From Pseudomonas sp. N40(2020) (GTDB lineage: Bacteria > Pseudomonadota > Gammaproteobacteria > Pseudomonadales > Pseudomonadaceae), in NCBI RefSeq assembly GCF_014472415.1, contig NZ_JACSZV010000041.1, positions 1-61,742 on the forward strand: 61,742 nt of DNA, read 5' to 3'. The first letter of the stretch is position 1. Every line of letters begins with the position of its first letter. The notes beneath the pieces are model-generated. The model searched no databases. It worked only from the letters and a program-made list of their open reading frames with translations, and had not been told where the DNA came from. This document shows positions 25,550-34,583 of this stretch, piece by piece. Position numbers and translations under genes: made by a program.

Positions 25550-26050
25550 TCACCACGACAGCTGCACCTGCAGCACGTCGCTGTACGTCCCCCCAGGCTG
25601 ATTGCCCGGCAATTGCACCTGACCGTAAATCGGCAGGCTGATGTTGTTCGCATCGCTGTAGGCCACCGCTACGCTCTGGCCGATGCCCAGGCTCTGGCTG
25701 TACGCGGCATCGCGAAACAGCGAATACGCCACCCGCGCACTTCCACTGTTGACCTGCATGTGCCGGCCACTGCTGTTGTACTGGCCGCCATCGACGCTCA
25801 TGTTCAATGTCACCCCCGGCGTGCATTGCAACTGCACGCCACCGGTCAACGCGACCTGCACCGTGCCGGTGGCCAGGGCTGAACGCGAGCCGAAATTCAG
25901 CCCTCCATAGTTCGACACCCCACCCACCACCAGACACCCCGCCGTGACCGTGGCGCTGACCTGGAAGCTCTGACTCGTCGCCGCCGTCAGCGGCAGCGGC
26001 GCACTGCCCGCACAAAGTAGGAGCAGCGCGATGCAGCCATGCCGGCGCAT
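25550..26050 (-). CDS. Spore coat U domain pilus subunit 4
   Basis: A 166-residue secreted SCPU-domain protein. The signal peptide (about 1-24) is followed by QSFQVSATVTAGCLVVGGVSNYGGLNFGS, a disulphide pair (GC and QCTPG), and the terminal strand TYSDVLQVQLSW. It is the CsuB-position subunit just ahead of the chaperone gene. The 4-bp gap to the preceding subunit gene shows tight operon packing. Confidence 0.88.
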   Translation of the reverse strand: MRRHGCIALLLLCAGSAPLPLTAATSQSFQVSATVTAGCLVVGGVSNYGGLNFGSRSALATGTVQVALTGGVQLQCTPGVTLNMSVDGGQYNSSGRHMQVNSGSARVAYSLFRDAAYSQSLGIGQSVAVAYSDANNISLPIYGQVQLPGNQPGGTYSDVLQVQLSW

Positions 26051-26054
26051 GGCA

Positions 26055-26591
26055 TCAGAACGTCAGTTCAACAGCGACAGTGTCGGTGTAGGTCCCTGCC
26101 GGTAAACCGGCCTTGCCCACTGCCTGACCATAGATGTTCACCGTTTGTGCTACGCCAGTGCTGGCGGCCAGATTGATCGTGCCGTCAATCGCCAACAGCT
26201 GCGAATGCCCGGCATCGGTGTACAAGTCGTACGGCACGTAGTTGGCGATACCGTCGTACAGCGCGCGCGTGCCGCCCGGGGACATGCCGTCATGGGAGCC
26301 GGCACGAACCTTCACCGTCGGCGTGGTGCCGCTGGAACAGAGAATCGACAGCGCCCCGCCGCCACCGCCCAGCACTTGCCCGGTGGCAGTGGTGAACAGG
26401 CTGTTGGCAGTGCCGAAGTTCAAGGCACCGAAGTTCAGACCGGTGGAGCCGCCAGCGCCGTTGACCTGACAGCTGCTGATCAGGATCAGGCTGGAGGTGA
26501 TCTGGCCGGTGACAGTGGTGGCGGCATGGGCACTGGAAACCAGCGTCAGGCCGAGCAGCGACAAACCTATCCTTGATGCAAACGTACGCAT
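26055..26591 (-). CDS. Spore coat U domain pilus subunit 3
   Basis: A 178-residue secreted SCPU protein with a signal peptide to about 23 (ending SSAHA). It carries SSLILISSCQVNGAGGSTGLNFGALNFG, a second Cys in LSILCSSG, and the C-terminal TYTDTVAVELTF. It is similar in layout to its neighbours, as expected from gene duplication, and is probably a minor or adaptor subunit of the archaic pilus. Confidence 0.88.
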   Translation of the reverse strand: MRTFASRIGLSLLGLTLVSSAHAATTVTGQITSSLILISSCQVNGAGGSTGLNFGALNFGTANSLFTTATGQVLGGGGGALSILCSSGTTPTVKVRAGSHDGMSPGGTRALYDGIANYVPYDLYTDAGHSQLLAIDGTINLAASTGVAQTVNIYGQAVGKAGLPAGTYTDTVAVELTF

Positions 26592-26611
26592 GGTGTCCGT
26601 CCTCTACGGGG

Positions 26612-27145
26612 TTACCAGTCGAGCGTCACCGTCAGGGTGTCGGTATAGACCCCTGCCGGAACCGCGCGGGTATTCGCCACCACCGAGCCAAATACCGGAA
26701 TGGGTATCTGTGCACCGCTGGTGACAGCGAAATTGTGTTGTTGGCCGATGCTGTAGCTTTGGTTGCCGGAGGCATCGAGAAACAGCTGATAAGGGATGGT
26801 CTGGCGGCCGTTGCTCAGGCGCCGGGTATTGCCGTCACCATGGGCGCCACCGTCGATGGTGACGGTGAAACCGGTGACCGAAGGGTTGCACGCGACGTTG
26901 AGTTTGCCGCTGCTGTCGCTGTCGAGGCTAGCGTTGATCGGCGCGTTCCAGGTCGGGCCCTGAAGGCCGAAATCAAGCTTGCCAAAATCGCTGACCGGGC
27001 TGGAGGGATTGCTGGTGTTGGTCACTTCACAGCCGGCAATCAGGATCAGCCGCGCATGAATCTGCCCGCTCACCGCCGCTTGCGCGTCGTCAGCGAGTAA
27101 TGCGAGCGTACCTGCCGCCACGACCACCCAGTGCTTGCCTGTCAT
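26612..27145 (-). CDS. Spore coat U domain pilus subunit 2
   Basis: A 177-residue SCPU protein. The signal peptide (MTGKHWVVVAAGTLALLADDAQA) fixes the start at 27145, not at the upstream start at 27178. IHARLILIAGCEVTNTSNP, NVACNPSVTGFTVTIDGG and the terminal VYTDTLTVTLDW are typical of the family. It lies between subunit genes 1 and 3, with the next start 20 bp away. Confidence 0.87.
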   Translation of the reverse strand: MTGKHWVVVAAGTLALLADDAQAAVSGQIHARLILIAGCEVTNTSNPSSPVSDFGKLDFGLQGPTWNAPINASLDSDSSGKLNVACNPSVTGFTVTIDGGAHGDGNTRRLSNGRQTIPYQLFLDASGNQSYSIGQQHNFAVTSGAQIPIPVFGSVVANTRAVPAGVYTDTLTVTLDW

Positions 27146-27250
27146 TTCGCCCTTCCCTGCTCCCTGAGGATGACTCAACCACCGCGCTCATCATTGAACG
27201 CCTTCCCTGCGCAATCCGAATCCGGTGGATTGCCGACTAAAACCCTGCGA

Positions 27251-27772
27251 TCACCAGGTGACCGTCACCTTGACCAGATCCGAGTAACGGCTGACCCGGG
27301 GGACTTGCGCCAAACGCTCGATCCGCGCGTACAAGGGCAATTCCACTGTGCCGCTGTCCGGCACTCGACCGCTGACCGGTACATCCACCACCAACGGCAC
27401 GCGCCGCGCGGCGTCCTTATACAACCGGTAAGGAATCGGCTTGCTACCCGCATCGCCAACCATGTATCGCACTTCGCCGACACCGCCGTGCAAACCGCCA
27501 TCGACGCGCATCTGATACGGCGTGTCCGGATTGCACTCCAGGCGCGGCAGCCGCTGATTGGTCAGCGCCGCCGCCAGTGGCCCTGCCGGATCGTCGAGAC
27601 GCGCTGTGCTGCCGAAGTCGAGCACACCCAGTTGCTCGATACCGGCCTCACGCTGCTGGCCGATCAACTGGCAGCCGCGCTGCACATCGACCCGCACTTC
27701 GACCTGAAGATCCGTCGCGTATGCGGGTGCAACAAGCACACCCAGCAGGCCCATGACCACACGTGCATTCAC
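27251..27772 (-). CDS. Spore coat U domain pilus subunit 1 (probable major subunit position)
   Basis: A 173-residue SCPU protein, the first gene of the pilus operon and the position usually held by the major pilin CsuA/B. It has a signal peptide to about 20, VEVRVDVQRGCQLIGQQ, a paired Cys in RLECNPDTPYQMRVDGG, and the C-terminal RYSDLVKVTVTW. It diverges more from the other three than they do from one another. The operon promoter should lie in 27773-28058, where I could not resolve it. Confidence 0.86.
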   Translation of the reverse strand: MNARVVMGLLGVLVAPAYATDLQVEVRVDVQRGCQLIGQQREAGIEQLGVLDFGSTARLDDPAGPLAAALTNQRLPRLECNPDTPYQMRVDGGLHGGVGEVRYMVGDAGSKPIPYRLYKDAARRVPLVVDVPVSGRVPDSGTVELPLYARIERLAQVPRVSRYSDLVKVTVTW

Positions 27773-28058
27773 TGTCCCATTCCTTGTCAGGGATCGCCCG
27801 AAGGTCGTTAATGTGTTTCAGATTAGCAACGGACGACGATTGCGCCAGTCGATTGGATCCACGGATAGTCGGGGATATGTTTCGAAAGGTTGGCAGCACG
27901 TCGGATCCTGTCGCTGAAAATAGCTGTACGAACCGCACAATATTGTTCAATGACCGCCCACTCTCGACCGGCTGCGGTGGAAGGCTGACTCCGCGTCTGG
28001 TTACACTACGCCGCCGCGCTCCCGGGAGCCGGTTTGACGAACACGGAGTGACCGCAGA
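27773..28058. other. Divergent intergenic region, pilus operon / zapE
   Basis: This 286-bp region must hold both promoters. I see no clear palindrome, RNA gene or open frame of coding character in it. Confidence 0.4.
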
Positions 28059-29183
28059 GTGCCCGCCCAGCCGCCGAAACGATCGCCACTGACCCAGCGC
28101 TGGCTGGCGTTGCGCCGTTTGTTCGGCAAAGGTCTGCCTGCCAGCGCAGGCCATGACGCCAGTGCCCGGTCGATCCGCGATTACTTCCGCAACAAGGCTC
28201 ACGGCCAGGGTTACACCCTCAGCCAGAGCCAGCAGCGCGTGATCGACTGCATGGCGCAGCAGGCCAGTCTGCTGTTCGGTGCATCACGGCAGACGCCGCC
28301 GAGTCTGTACCTGTACGGCGCCGTCGGGCGCGGCAAGAGTTGGTTGCTCGATGGTTTCTTCCAGGCGCTGCCGATCACGCAGAAACGCCGCCTGCATTTC
28401 CATGAGTTCTTCGCGCAACTGCACCAGGGCATGTTCCGTCATCGCCAGCAGGACGATGCCCTCACTCTCACGCTCGATGAACTGCTGCACGACTGTCGGG
28501 TGCTGTGTTTCGACGAGTTTCATGTGCATGACATTGGCGATGCGATGCTCATCACACGGCTGTTCAAGGCGTTGTTCCAACGCGGGATTCTGTTGTTGGT
28601 GACATCCAACTATCCGCCGGAAGGCTTGCTGCCCAACCCGCTCTATCACGCCCGTTTCAAACCGGTGATCGAGCTGATCAACTCACGCATGCAGGTTATG
28701 GAAGTGGGTGGGGCTCACGACTATCGAAGTCTGGCGCGCAACCATTTGCATCAGGTATTCACCCAAGGCCATTACGTGTGGCCAGCCACGCCAGCCCAGC
28801 GCCAGGCCCTCAACCTGCCGCCCGAAGATGCGCCGCCCCTGTCGTTAGCGGTTGGCACCCGACACTTTCAGGCACGCCTGTGCGAGGAGCGGCGTGTCGG
28901 CTTTACCTTCAATGACCTGTGCGAACAGCCAACGGCGGTGATGGATTTTCTGGAAATGTGTCGGCGATTCGATCAATGGGTCATCGATGACTTGCCCGAA
29001 CTCGCCGAATGCTCGATCGCCGCGCAACAGCGCTTCATCAATCTGATCGACGTGCTTTACGACCAGGACAAACACCTGACGCTGCTCGGTAGGCTGCCGC
29101 TGGGCGAAAGCCTGGCGGGCAACGCTATCGACCTAGCCCGCACGCGGAGTCGGTTGGGACAGTTGCAAGAAGTGCACGCCTGA
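28059..29183 (+). CDS. zapE: Cell division protein ZapE (AFG1-like ATPase)
   Basis: A 374-residue P-loop ATPase of the AFG1/ZapE family. The Walker A is LYGAVGRGKSWLLDGFF. RLHFHEFFAQLHQGMFRHR and CRVLCFDEFHVHDIGDAMLI (Walker B) are family signatures, as are VTSNYPPEGLLPNPLYHARFKPVIELI and RRFIN-like RFINLIDVLYDQ near the end. ZapE associates with the Z-ring in proteobacteria and destabilises FtsZ bundles. The start is a GTG at 28059 with CGGAG ahead; no in-frame ATG lies close. Pseudomonas often carries more than one paralogue; this one stands apart from the usual cell-division genes. Confidence 0.88.
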   Translation: MPAQPPKRSPLTQRWLALRRLFGKGLPASAGHDASARSIRDYFRNKAHGQGYTLSQSQQRVIDCMAQQASLLFGASRQTPPSLYLYGAVGRGKSWLLDGFFQALPITQKRRLHFHEFFAQLHQGMFRHRQQDDALTLTLDELLHDCRVLCFDEFHVHDIGDAMLITRLFKALFQRGILLLVTSNYPPEGLLPNPLYHARFKPVIELINSRMQVMEVGGAHDYRSLARNHLHQVFTQGHYVWPATPAQRQALNLPPEDAPPLSLAVGTRHFQARLCEERRVGFTFNDLCEQPTAVMDFLEMCRRFDQWVIDDLPELAECSIAAQQRFINLIDVLYDQDKHLTLLGRLPLGESLAGNAIDLARTRSRLGQLQEVHA

Positions 29184-29275
29184 TAACGTTCCAAAGATCT
29201 GGAGCAGCCTGCAACTACAGCTTTGCCGCTATCATGTCGCCCATTCCCAGCGACCCCTCTATTGCGAAGACTTTC

Positions 29276-30589
29276 ATGCACACCCTTGCTCAATTGCGCG
29301 CCGGCGAACTGTCGGGCATCACGCGGCTGGATCTGTCCTGCGGCCTGACCGAATTCCCGCCGGAGATCTTCGATCTGGCCGAAACGCTGGAGGTGCTCAA
29401 CCTCAGCGGCAACGCCTTGAGCAGCCTGCCGGATGATCTGCATCGGCTGACCCGCCTGCGCGTGCTGTTCTGCTCCGACAACCAGTTCAGCGAACTGCCC
29501 GATTGCCTCGGCCAATGCACCGCGCTGACGATGATCGGCTTCAAGGCCAACCACATTGTCGATGTGCCGGGTGCCGCCCTGCCACCGCTGCTGCGCTGGC
29601 TGATCCTGACCGACAACTGCATCGAAACCCTGCCAAATGAACTGGGCGAACGTCCTTACTTGCAGAAACTCATGCTGGCGGGCAATCAGTTGCAATCGCT
29701 GCCGCAATCCCTGGGCAACTGCCATCGACTGGAACTGATCCGCATCGCCGCCAACCGCTTGACCGAGTTACCGCAGTTTCTGCTGACGCTGCCGAGCCTG
29801 ACGTGGCTGGCCTACGCCGGTAATCCGCTGGAAACCGAAGCCGACGCCGCCGCCCTTGAAGCCACGCCGCAGATCGACTGGTCGGCGTTGCGTCTGGAGC
29901 AACAACTCGGTGAAGGCGCCTCCGGGGTGATTTTCCGGGCGATCTGGCAGCGCGCCGATGGCTCGGCGCAACCGGTCGCGGTCAAACTGTACAAAGGCGA
30001 GATGACCAGCGACGGTTCGCCGCTGCACGAAATGAACGCCTGCATCACCGCCGGATTGCACTCGAATCTGATCCGGGTGGAAGGCCGTATCACTGGCCAC
30101 CCCGACGGACAGCAGGGGCTGGTGATGCAATTGATTGACCCTAGCTTCCTCAATCTGGCGGCGCTGCCGAGCCTGGCCTCCTGCTCACGGGACGTGTATG
30201 CCGATAATTGCCGGTTCAGCGCCGATGTGGCGCTGCGCATTGCCAAGGGCATCGCTTCGGCAGCCGAGCATCTGCATCAGCAAGGCATCACCCACGGCGA
30301 TCTCTACGGGCACAACATTCTGTTGAACGATCAGGGCGACTGTTTATTGGGGGACTTCGGTGCGGCGTCTTTCCATGCCACAACGGACAACTTCGAAACC
30401 CGCGCGCTGCAACGCATTGAAGTGCGGGCGTTCGGGATTTTGCTTGGAGAATTGCTGGCGCGCATCGACTCGGGGTTGAGTGATGATCGCCGTGGGGTAC
30501 TGGAAGAACTGCAGCGGCGCTGCTGTCAGGCGGATGTGCTGGGGCGGCCGGGGTTCAGTGAAGTGATTGAGGTACTGGAGAAGCAGTGA
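29276..30589 (+). CDS. Leucine-rich repeat / protein kinase fusion
   Basis: A 437-residue cytoplasmic protein. Residues 1-190 are leucine-rich repeats of about 23 residues (LEVLNLSGNALSSLPDDL, LRVLFCSDNQFSELPDCL, LQKLMLAGNQLQSLPQSL). Residues 200-435 are a Ser/Thr/Tyr kinase-like domain: LGEGASGVIFRA (glycine-rich loop), VAVKLYKGE (ATP-binding Lys), THGDLYGHNILLN (catalytic loop with Asp and Asn) and LGDFGAAS (DFG). All core catalytic residues are present, so activity is plausible. An in-frame ATG at 29234 would add 14 residues; MHTLAQLRAGEL is preferred as the family N-terminus. There is no signal peptide. The function is unknown. Confidence 0.87.
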   Translation: MHTLAQLRAGELSGITRLDLSCGLTEFPPEIFDLAETLEVLNLSGNALSSLPDDLHRLTRLRVLFCSDNQFSELPDCLGQCTALTMIGFKANHIVDVPGAALPPLLRWLILTDNCIETLPNELGERPYLQKLMLAGNQLQSLPQSLGNCHRLELIRIAANRLTELPQFLLTLPSLTWLAYAGNPLETEADAAALEATPQIDWSALRLEQQLGEGASGVIFRAIWQRADGSAQPVAVKLYKGEMTSDGSPLHEMNACITAGLHSNLIRVEGRITGHPDGQQGLVMQLIDPSFLNLAALPSLASCSRDVYADNCRFSADVALRIAKGIASAAEHLHQQGITHGDLYGHNILLNDQGDCLLGDFGAASFHATTDNFETRALQRIEVRAFGILLGELLARIDSGLSDDRRGVLEELQRRCCQADVLGRPGFSEVIEVLEKQ

Positions 30590-30609
30590 CCGCTACGCGG
30601 TCAATCGCC

Positions 30610-30662
30610 AGCAGGCTGGCTCCCACATTGGAATGCATTTCAACTGTGGGAGCCAGCCTGCT
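30610..30662. repeat. Inverted repeat (Pseudomonas REP-like element)
   Basis: Arms AGCAGGCTGGCTCCCACA and TGTGGGAGCCAGCCTGCT are an 18-bp perfect inverted repeat around a 17-bp loop, between convergent genes. This sequence is a common intergenic repeat in fluorescent pseudomonads. A hairpin terminator role is possible. Confidence 0.78.
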
Positions 30663-30691
30663 CGCGATGAGGGCATCACTGACGAAGCAAA

Positions 30692-31396
30692 TCAGCCAGC
30701 CAGGCCGACAAACATATCCTGCACGTCATCATGGTTGTCGAGGCCTTCCAGGAACGCTTCAACCTCAGCCATCTGCTCATCGCTCAAACCGCTGACCGGA
30801 TTTTTCGGCTGGTAGCCAAGCTTGGCCGACAGCACGGTGAAACCTTGTTCCGGCAGGGCTTTCTGCACCGAATCCAGGTCGGTCGGATCAGTCAGGAACA
30901 GGGTTGCGCCCTCTTCACCTTCTTCAAAATCCTGGGCACCGGCTTCGATCGCGGCCATTTCCGGATCGGCGTCAGGGGTGTCCGGCGAGGCTTCGATCAT
31001 GCCCACATGGTTGAAGTCCCACGCTACGGAACCGGAAGCGCCCAGTTGGCCCTTGCGGAATGCCACGCGGATTTCCGCGACGGTGCGGTTGATGTTGTCG
31101 GTGACGCACTCGACGATCAGCGGCACCTGGTGCGGGGCGAAACCTTCGTAGGTCACGCGATGGTATTGCACGGTTTCGCCCAGCAGACCGGCGCCTTTCT
31201 TGATGGCGCGATCCAGGGTTTCCTTCGGCATCGAGGCTTTCTTGGCCTGTTCGACCACCAGACGCAGGTGTGCGTTGGTGGTGGTATCGGCACCGTTGCG
31301 AGCAGCAATGGTGATTTCTTTCACCAGTTTGCCGAAGATTTTGCCCTTGGCGTTCGCTGCCGCTTCTTTGTGTTTAACCTTCCACTGTGCGCCCAT
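30692..31396 (-). CDS. YebC/PmpR-family protein (YeeN-like paralogue)
   Basis: A 234-residue TACO1/YebC-family protein. The N-terminus MGAQWKVKHKEAAANAKGKIFGKLVKEITIAAR resembles the YeeN branch, unlike the MAGHSKW start of canonical YebC. GASGSVAWDFNHVGMIE, with FxHxG in the family, and the acidic middle domain are typical. Members have been described as DNA-binding regulators, and recent work links the family to relieving ribosome stalls. The gene stands alone, not beside ruvC, which supports its being the second paralogue. Confidence 0.87.
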   Translation of the reverse strand: MGAQWKVKHKEAAANAKGKIFGKLVKEITIAARNGADTTTNAHLRLVVEQAKKASMPKETLDRAIKKGAGLLGETVQYHRVTYEGFAPHQVPLIVECVTDNINRTVAEIRVAFRKGQLGASGSVAWDFNHVGMIEASPDTPDADPEMAAIEAGAQDFEEGEEGATLFLTDPTDLDSVQKALPEQGFTVLSAKLGYQPKNPVSGLSDEQMAEVEAFLEGLDNHDDVQDMFVGLAG

Positions 31397-31617
31397 TACT
31401 CACTCTCTTGATCTGTGGCGCCGAGACATCTATTGGCCGACGCGTGGCGGCAAGTTTATACGGCCTAAAGTCGGCAATCGACCAAAAAAATCCAATGCGG
31501 AATCGACTTCTTCACCAGTGCTTGTAGGGCAATTCTGAAAAACGCCTTTGACATAACCATTCTGCGCTGGGGTTTCGTACCCTCTGAGGCCCGTATTGCC
31601 TGACAGAGCCTGTTCGA

Positions 31618-33012
31618 ATGCTCAATGACAAGGAAAGTCCGTTCACCCTTACCCTGACCGCCAGCGGGTTATGCCTGCCGGTGCTGCGTTTCAAAGGCGA
31701 GGAAGCGCTTAACCAGCCCTACCGTTTCGACATTGAGCTGATCGGCCTGGCACCCGCCGTGGCGCCAGGCACGCTGTTGCAGCAACCGGCATTTCTGCGC
31801 CTGGACGATCATCACGGGGTTCACGGCATCATCCACAGCGCCAGTTGCGAACATCGCGGAACGCACCGGATCGGCTATCGCCTGATAGTGGTGCCCCACC
31901 TGCAAAGCCTGGCCCGGCGGAGTAATCGGCGCGTGTTCGTGCAACTGAGCGTGCCGCAGATTCTCCAGCAGTTGCTCACTGAAAATGCGCTGCCCGGCGA
32001 TAGCTACCGGATTGAAATGACCGTGGGGCAATACCCGGTGCGGCCGTTCTGCATCCAGTTCGAGGAAAGCGATCTGGCGCTGCTGCACAGACTTTGCGAA
32101 GAGGAAGGCATCCACTATCACTTCGAACACCGGCCCGACGGGCACGTTGTGGTGTTTGCCGATGACAGCCTGAGCCTGCCGCAAGAACCGGCGCTGCTGC
32201 CGTTCAAGACTGATGAGCAAGCGCCCTCGCCGACTATCAGTGAGCTGTTCCAGCATCACCACGCCGCGCCGATTCCGACGCTCCACGCCGTACGCAATCG
32301 AGGGCAGCAAACTCTCGGCGACGATGCCGCCAATCAGACCCCGTCAAATCCACCCAAACCGCTACCCCCGCTGGAGCAGCGCTACAGTGAACAGCGCAGT
32401 CGTCGGCATCTGGAGCGACAACGTTGCCAGCATCGCTCGATCAACGGACGCAGCGACTGTATCGGCTTGCTCAGTGGGCATTTGTTGCAGGTGACGGAGC
32501 ATCCGATCAGCCACTTCAACGAGCAATGGCGAATCACCTCCATCCGCCATCATGGACAACATCCATCGATCCTTGATCCTACCCCGACGGTGCACCGTTA
32601 TTACAACGATTTCAGCGCCCAGCCGTGGTCCACCGACTTTCGCCCGCCGCTCAAACAAGGGCGCCCGAGTGTCGCCGGCTATCATCTGGCGGAGGTCATT
32701 GGCACGCAGGGGCAAACTGCGCGGTTCGACGAACTCGGCCGGATCGCCGTCAGGCTGTGGCCCTCGGAACCATCACCAGCCACCGACACCGAAGCGATCT
32801 GGCTGCCGATCGCCATGACCCGAGCCAATGGCCGAATAAGGCCTGATGAGTTGCCCGGCGCCGGCAGCGAAGTATGGGTGAGCTTCCTCGACAGCGATCC
32901 CGACCGACCGATTCTGTGCCTGGGCTACACCCGCAATCCCAAACCCCGGGCAACACAACCCGCGTCCGACAGCGGTTTGTTGCTCGACTGGTTGCTCAAT
33001 CGCGCTACATAA
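31618..33012 (+). CDS. vgrG: Type VI secretion spike protein VgrG (orphan)
   Basis: A 464-residue VgrG/gp27-gp5-like protein. The gp27-like part (FTLTLTASGLCLPVLRFKGEEALNQPYRFDIELIG, RFCIQFEESDLALLHRLCEEEGIHYHF-type sequence) is complete. It is followed by the gp5-like OB region (AEVIGTQGQTARFDELGRIAVRLWPSE, WLPIAMTRANGRIRPDELPGAGSEVWVSFLDSDPDRPILCLGY). The protein stops soon after and lacks the long beta-helix needle of full VgrGs. No effector, PAAR, chaperone or T6SS structural gene is adjacent, so it is an orphan spike gene or remnant. The upstream ribosome-binding site is weak. Confidence 0.83.
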   Translation: MLNDKESPFTLTLTASGLCLPVLRFKGEEALNQPYRFDIELIGLAPAVAPGTLLQQPAFLRLDDHHGVHGIIHSASCEHRGTHRIGYRLIVVPHLQSLARRSNRRVFVQLSVPQILQQLLTENALPGDSYRIEMTVGQYPVRPFCIQFEESDLALLHRLCEEEGIHYHFEHRPDGHVVVFADDSLSLPQEPALLPFKTDEQAPSPTISELFQHHHAAPIPTLHAVRNRGQQTLGDDAANQTPSNPPKPLPPLEQRYSEQRSRRHLERQRCQHRSINGRSDCIGLLSGHLLQVTEHPISHFNEQWRITSIRHHGQHPSILDPTPTVHRYYNDFSAQPWSTDFRPPLKQGRPSVAGYHLAEVIGTQGQTARFDELGRIAVRLWPSEPSPATDTEAIWLPIAMTRANGRIRPDELPGAGSEVWVSFLDSDPDRPILCLGYTRNPKPRATQPASDSGLLLDWLLNRAT

Positions 33013-33038
33013 CCTGTAGAAGCTGTCGAGTGAAACGA

Positions 33039-33091
33039 GGCTGCGATCTTTTGATTTTGCTTTTAACCATCAAGATCAAAAGATCGCAGCC
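33039..33091. repeat. Inverted repeat with GATCGCAGCC arms
   Basis: Arms GGCTGCGATCTTTTGAT and ATCAAAAGATCGCAGCC (17 bp, perfect) lie between vgrG and the convergent FAD oxidoreductase gene. The same arms are found at 46576-46658. It is a dispersed intergenic repeat and may terminate both genes. Confidence 0.8.
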
Positions 33092-33120
33092 TTCGGCAGC
33101 TCCAGAGGTAAGTGGTGTGC

Positions 33121-34512
33121 TCAGCCTTTGTCCGCCTTGCCCGCCGCCGCAGCAAATTTTGCCAGGCGCACGTCCAGATGCCGGGGCCGGCGCCCGTGGT
33201 CTTCGGCGCGCTCCTTGCGGCGGATGGCGTTGCGCACCATCAACGATCCGAGATAGCGGATCGGCTCCGGCGGGAAGTAACCCAGCGGCCCATTGACCAG
33301 TGGCGAGCGCGTCCACGGGTTATCCAGCCCTTGCACCAAGGAGGCGAGAATCTGCCCGCCCATGTGACACGGCCCCACGCCGCTGCCGGAATAACCAAAA
33401 CCGTAAAACACATTACCGCTGTTGCTCATCTGGCCGAAAAACGGCAGACCAGTCACCGAGCGATCGGACGGCCCGTTCCAGGTTGCATCGACTTTGACAT
33501 CAGCGAACGCCGGAAAGAAATCGCCAAGACTGCGCTTGAGCAATCCGGCATACGGCGATGGCTGATCGAACACCGGCAGCATCCGCCCGCCATAAGCGAA
33601 GGTATTGCCGCCCTTGCCGAGCATGATCCGGCCGTCGGGAGTGTTGTGGTAGTAGTGCACGAAAATCCGCGAATCGAGCACGGTAACGCCACTGGTCAAA
33701 CCGATTTCCTGCAGCAGATCCGGGCGCGGCTCGGTGATCAGCATGTCGCTGGAAACGATCGCCACGCTGCGCTCGAACTGTGGAAACGCGCGGGCCATCC
33801 ACGCGTTCATCGCCAGCACCAAGCGGTCGGCGATCACGCTGCCGTTCGCGGTGTGAATACGCGCTGGGCGGCCCTCCTCCAAACCGGTCATTGCGGTGTT
33901 TTCGTGGATCTTCACCCCAAGTTGCAACGCCACCCGCCGTAACCCGCGCACCAGTTTGCCCGGTTGCACACTGGCGGCAGCCGGAGAAAACCAGCCTTCC
34001 AGATGCTTGCTCGACCCGGCCATGCGTTGTACATCCGCCACCGGGCGCGGGCTGAACGAGTTGATGCCGTTGCGCTCCAGCGCCGCGATCACGGCGTCGG
34101 TCGAGCCGACCTGCGCGCGGTTGGTGGCGGTGTACAGCGTGCCGTCAAGGCGGTAATCGGCATCGACGCCAAATTGCTCGCAGAACTCGCCGATGGCGTG
34201 GATGCTGCGCTCCGATTCCTTGACCAGCCGCACCGCTTCTTCGACGCCGAACAAACGCTCGAGGGTGAAGTACTTGGCCGACCACGACAGCGCGCAACCG
34301 CCGTTCCGCCCACTGGCGCCAGCGCCACAGATGTCGGCTTCGATCAACAGAACATCGAGTTCGGGGTTCTGTTGCTTGAGCATGATCGCCGTCCACAACC
34401 CGGTGTAACCGCCGCCGACAATGCACACGTCACTGCGCACTTCGCCTTGCAGCGGCGGGCAAGTTGCGGACGCATCGGCCTGCAAGGCCTGCTCCAGCCA
34501 AAACGGTCTCAT
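33121..34512 (-). CDS. FAD-dependent aminophosphonate oxidoreductase (PbfD-like)
   Basis: A 463-residue DAO/GlyOx-type flavoenzyme. The FAD-binding motif VCIVGGGYTGLWTAIMLKQ is followed by LLIEADICGAGASGRNGGCAL, in which the SGRNGG stretch contacts the flavin. FYGFGYSGSGVGPCHMGGQILASLVQG forms the C-terminal FAD site. It matches the family long annotated as putative aminophosphonate oxidoreductase, found beside phnW/phnX; characterised PbfD enzymes oxidise N-methylated 2-aminoethylphosphonate-type compounds. Here it is one gene from an OPA-type transporter and in the same cluster as phnWX. The exact substrate is inferred. Confidence 0.82.
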   Translation of the reverse strand: MRPFWLEQALQADASATCPPLQGEVRSDVCIVGGGYTGLWTAIMLKQQNPELDVLLIEADICGAGASGRNGGCALSWSAKYFTLERLFGVEEAVRLVKESERSIHAIGEFCEQFGVDADYRLDGTLYTATNRAQVGSTDAVIAALERNGINSFSPRPVADVQRMAGSSKHLEGWFSPAAASVQPGKLVRGLRRVALQLGVKIHENTAMTGLEEGRPARIHTANGSVIADRLVLAMNAWMARAFPQFERSVAIVSSDMLITEPRPDLLQEIGLTSGVTVLDSRIFVHYYHNTPDGRIMLGKGGNTFAYGGRMLPVFDQPSPYAGLLKRSLGDFFPAFADVKVDATWNGPSDRSVTGLPFFGQMSNSGNVFYGFGYSGSGVGPCHMGGQILASLVQGLDNPWTRSPLVNGPLGYFPPEPIRYLGSLMVRNAIRRKERAEDHGRRPRHLDVRLAKFAAAAGKADKG

Positions 34513-34583
34513 GGGATTCTCCAGTCAGTTGGCCACGACACAGCCTGCCGCGAACGCCGCAGCAGGCCGCGAGGCAAAGGGTT

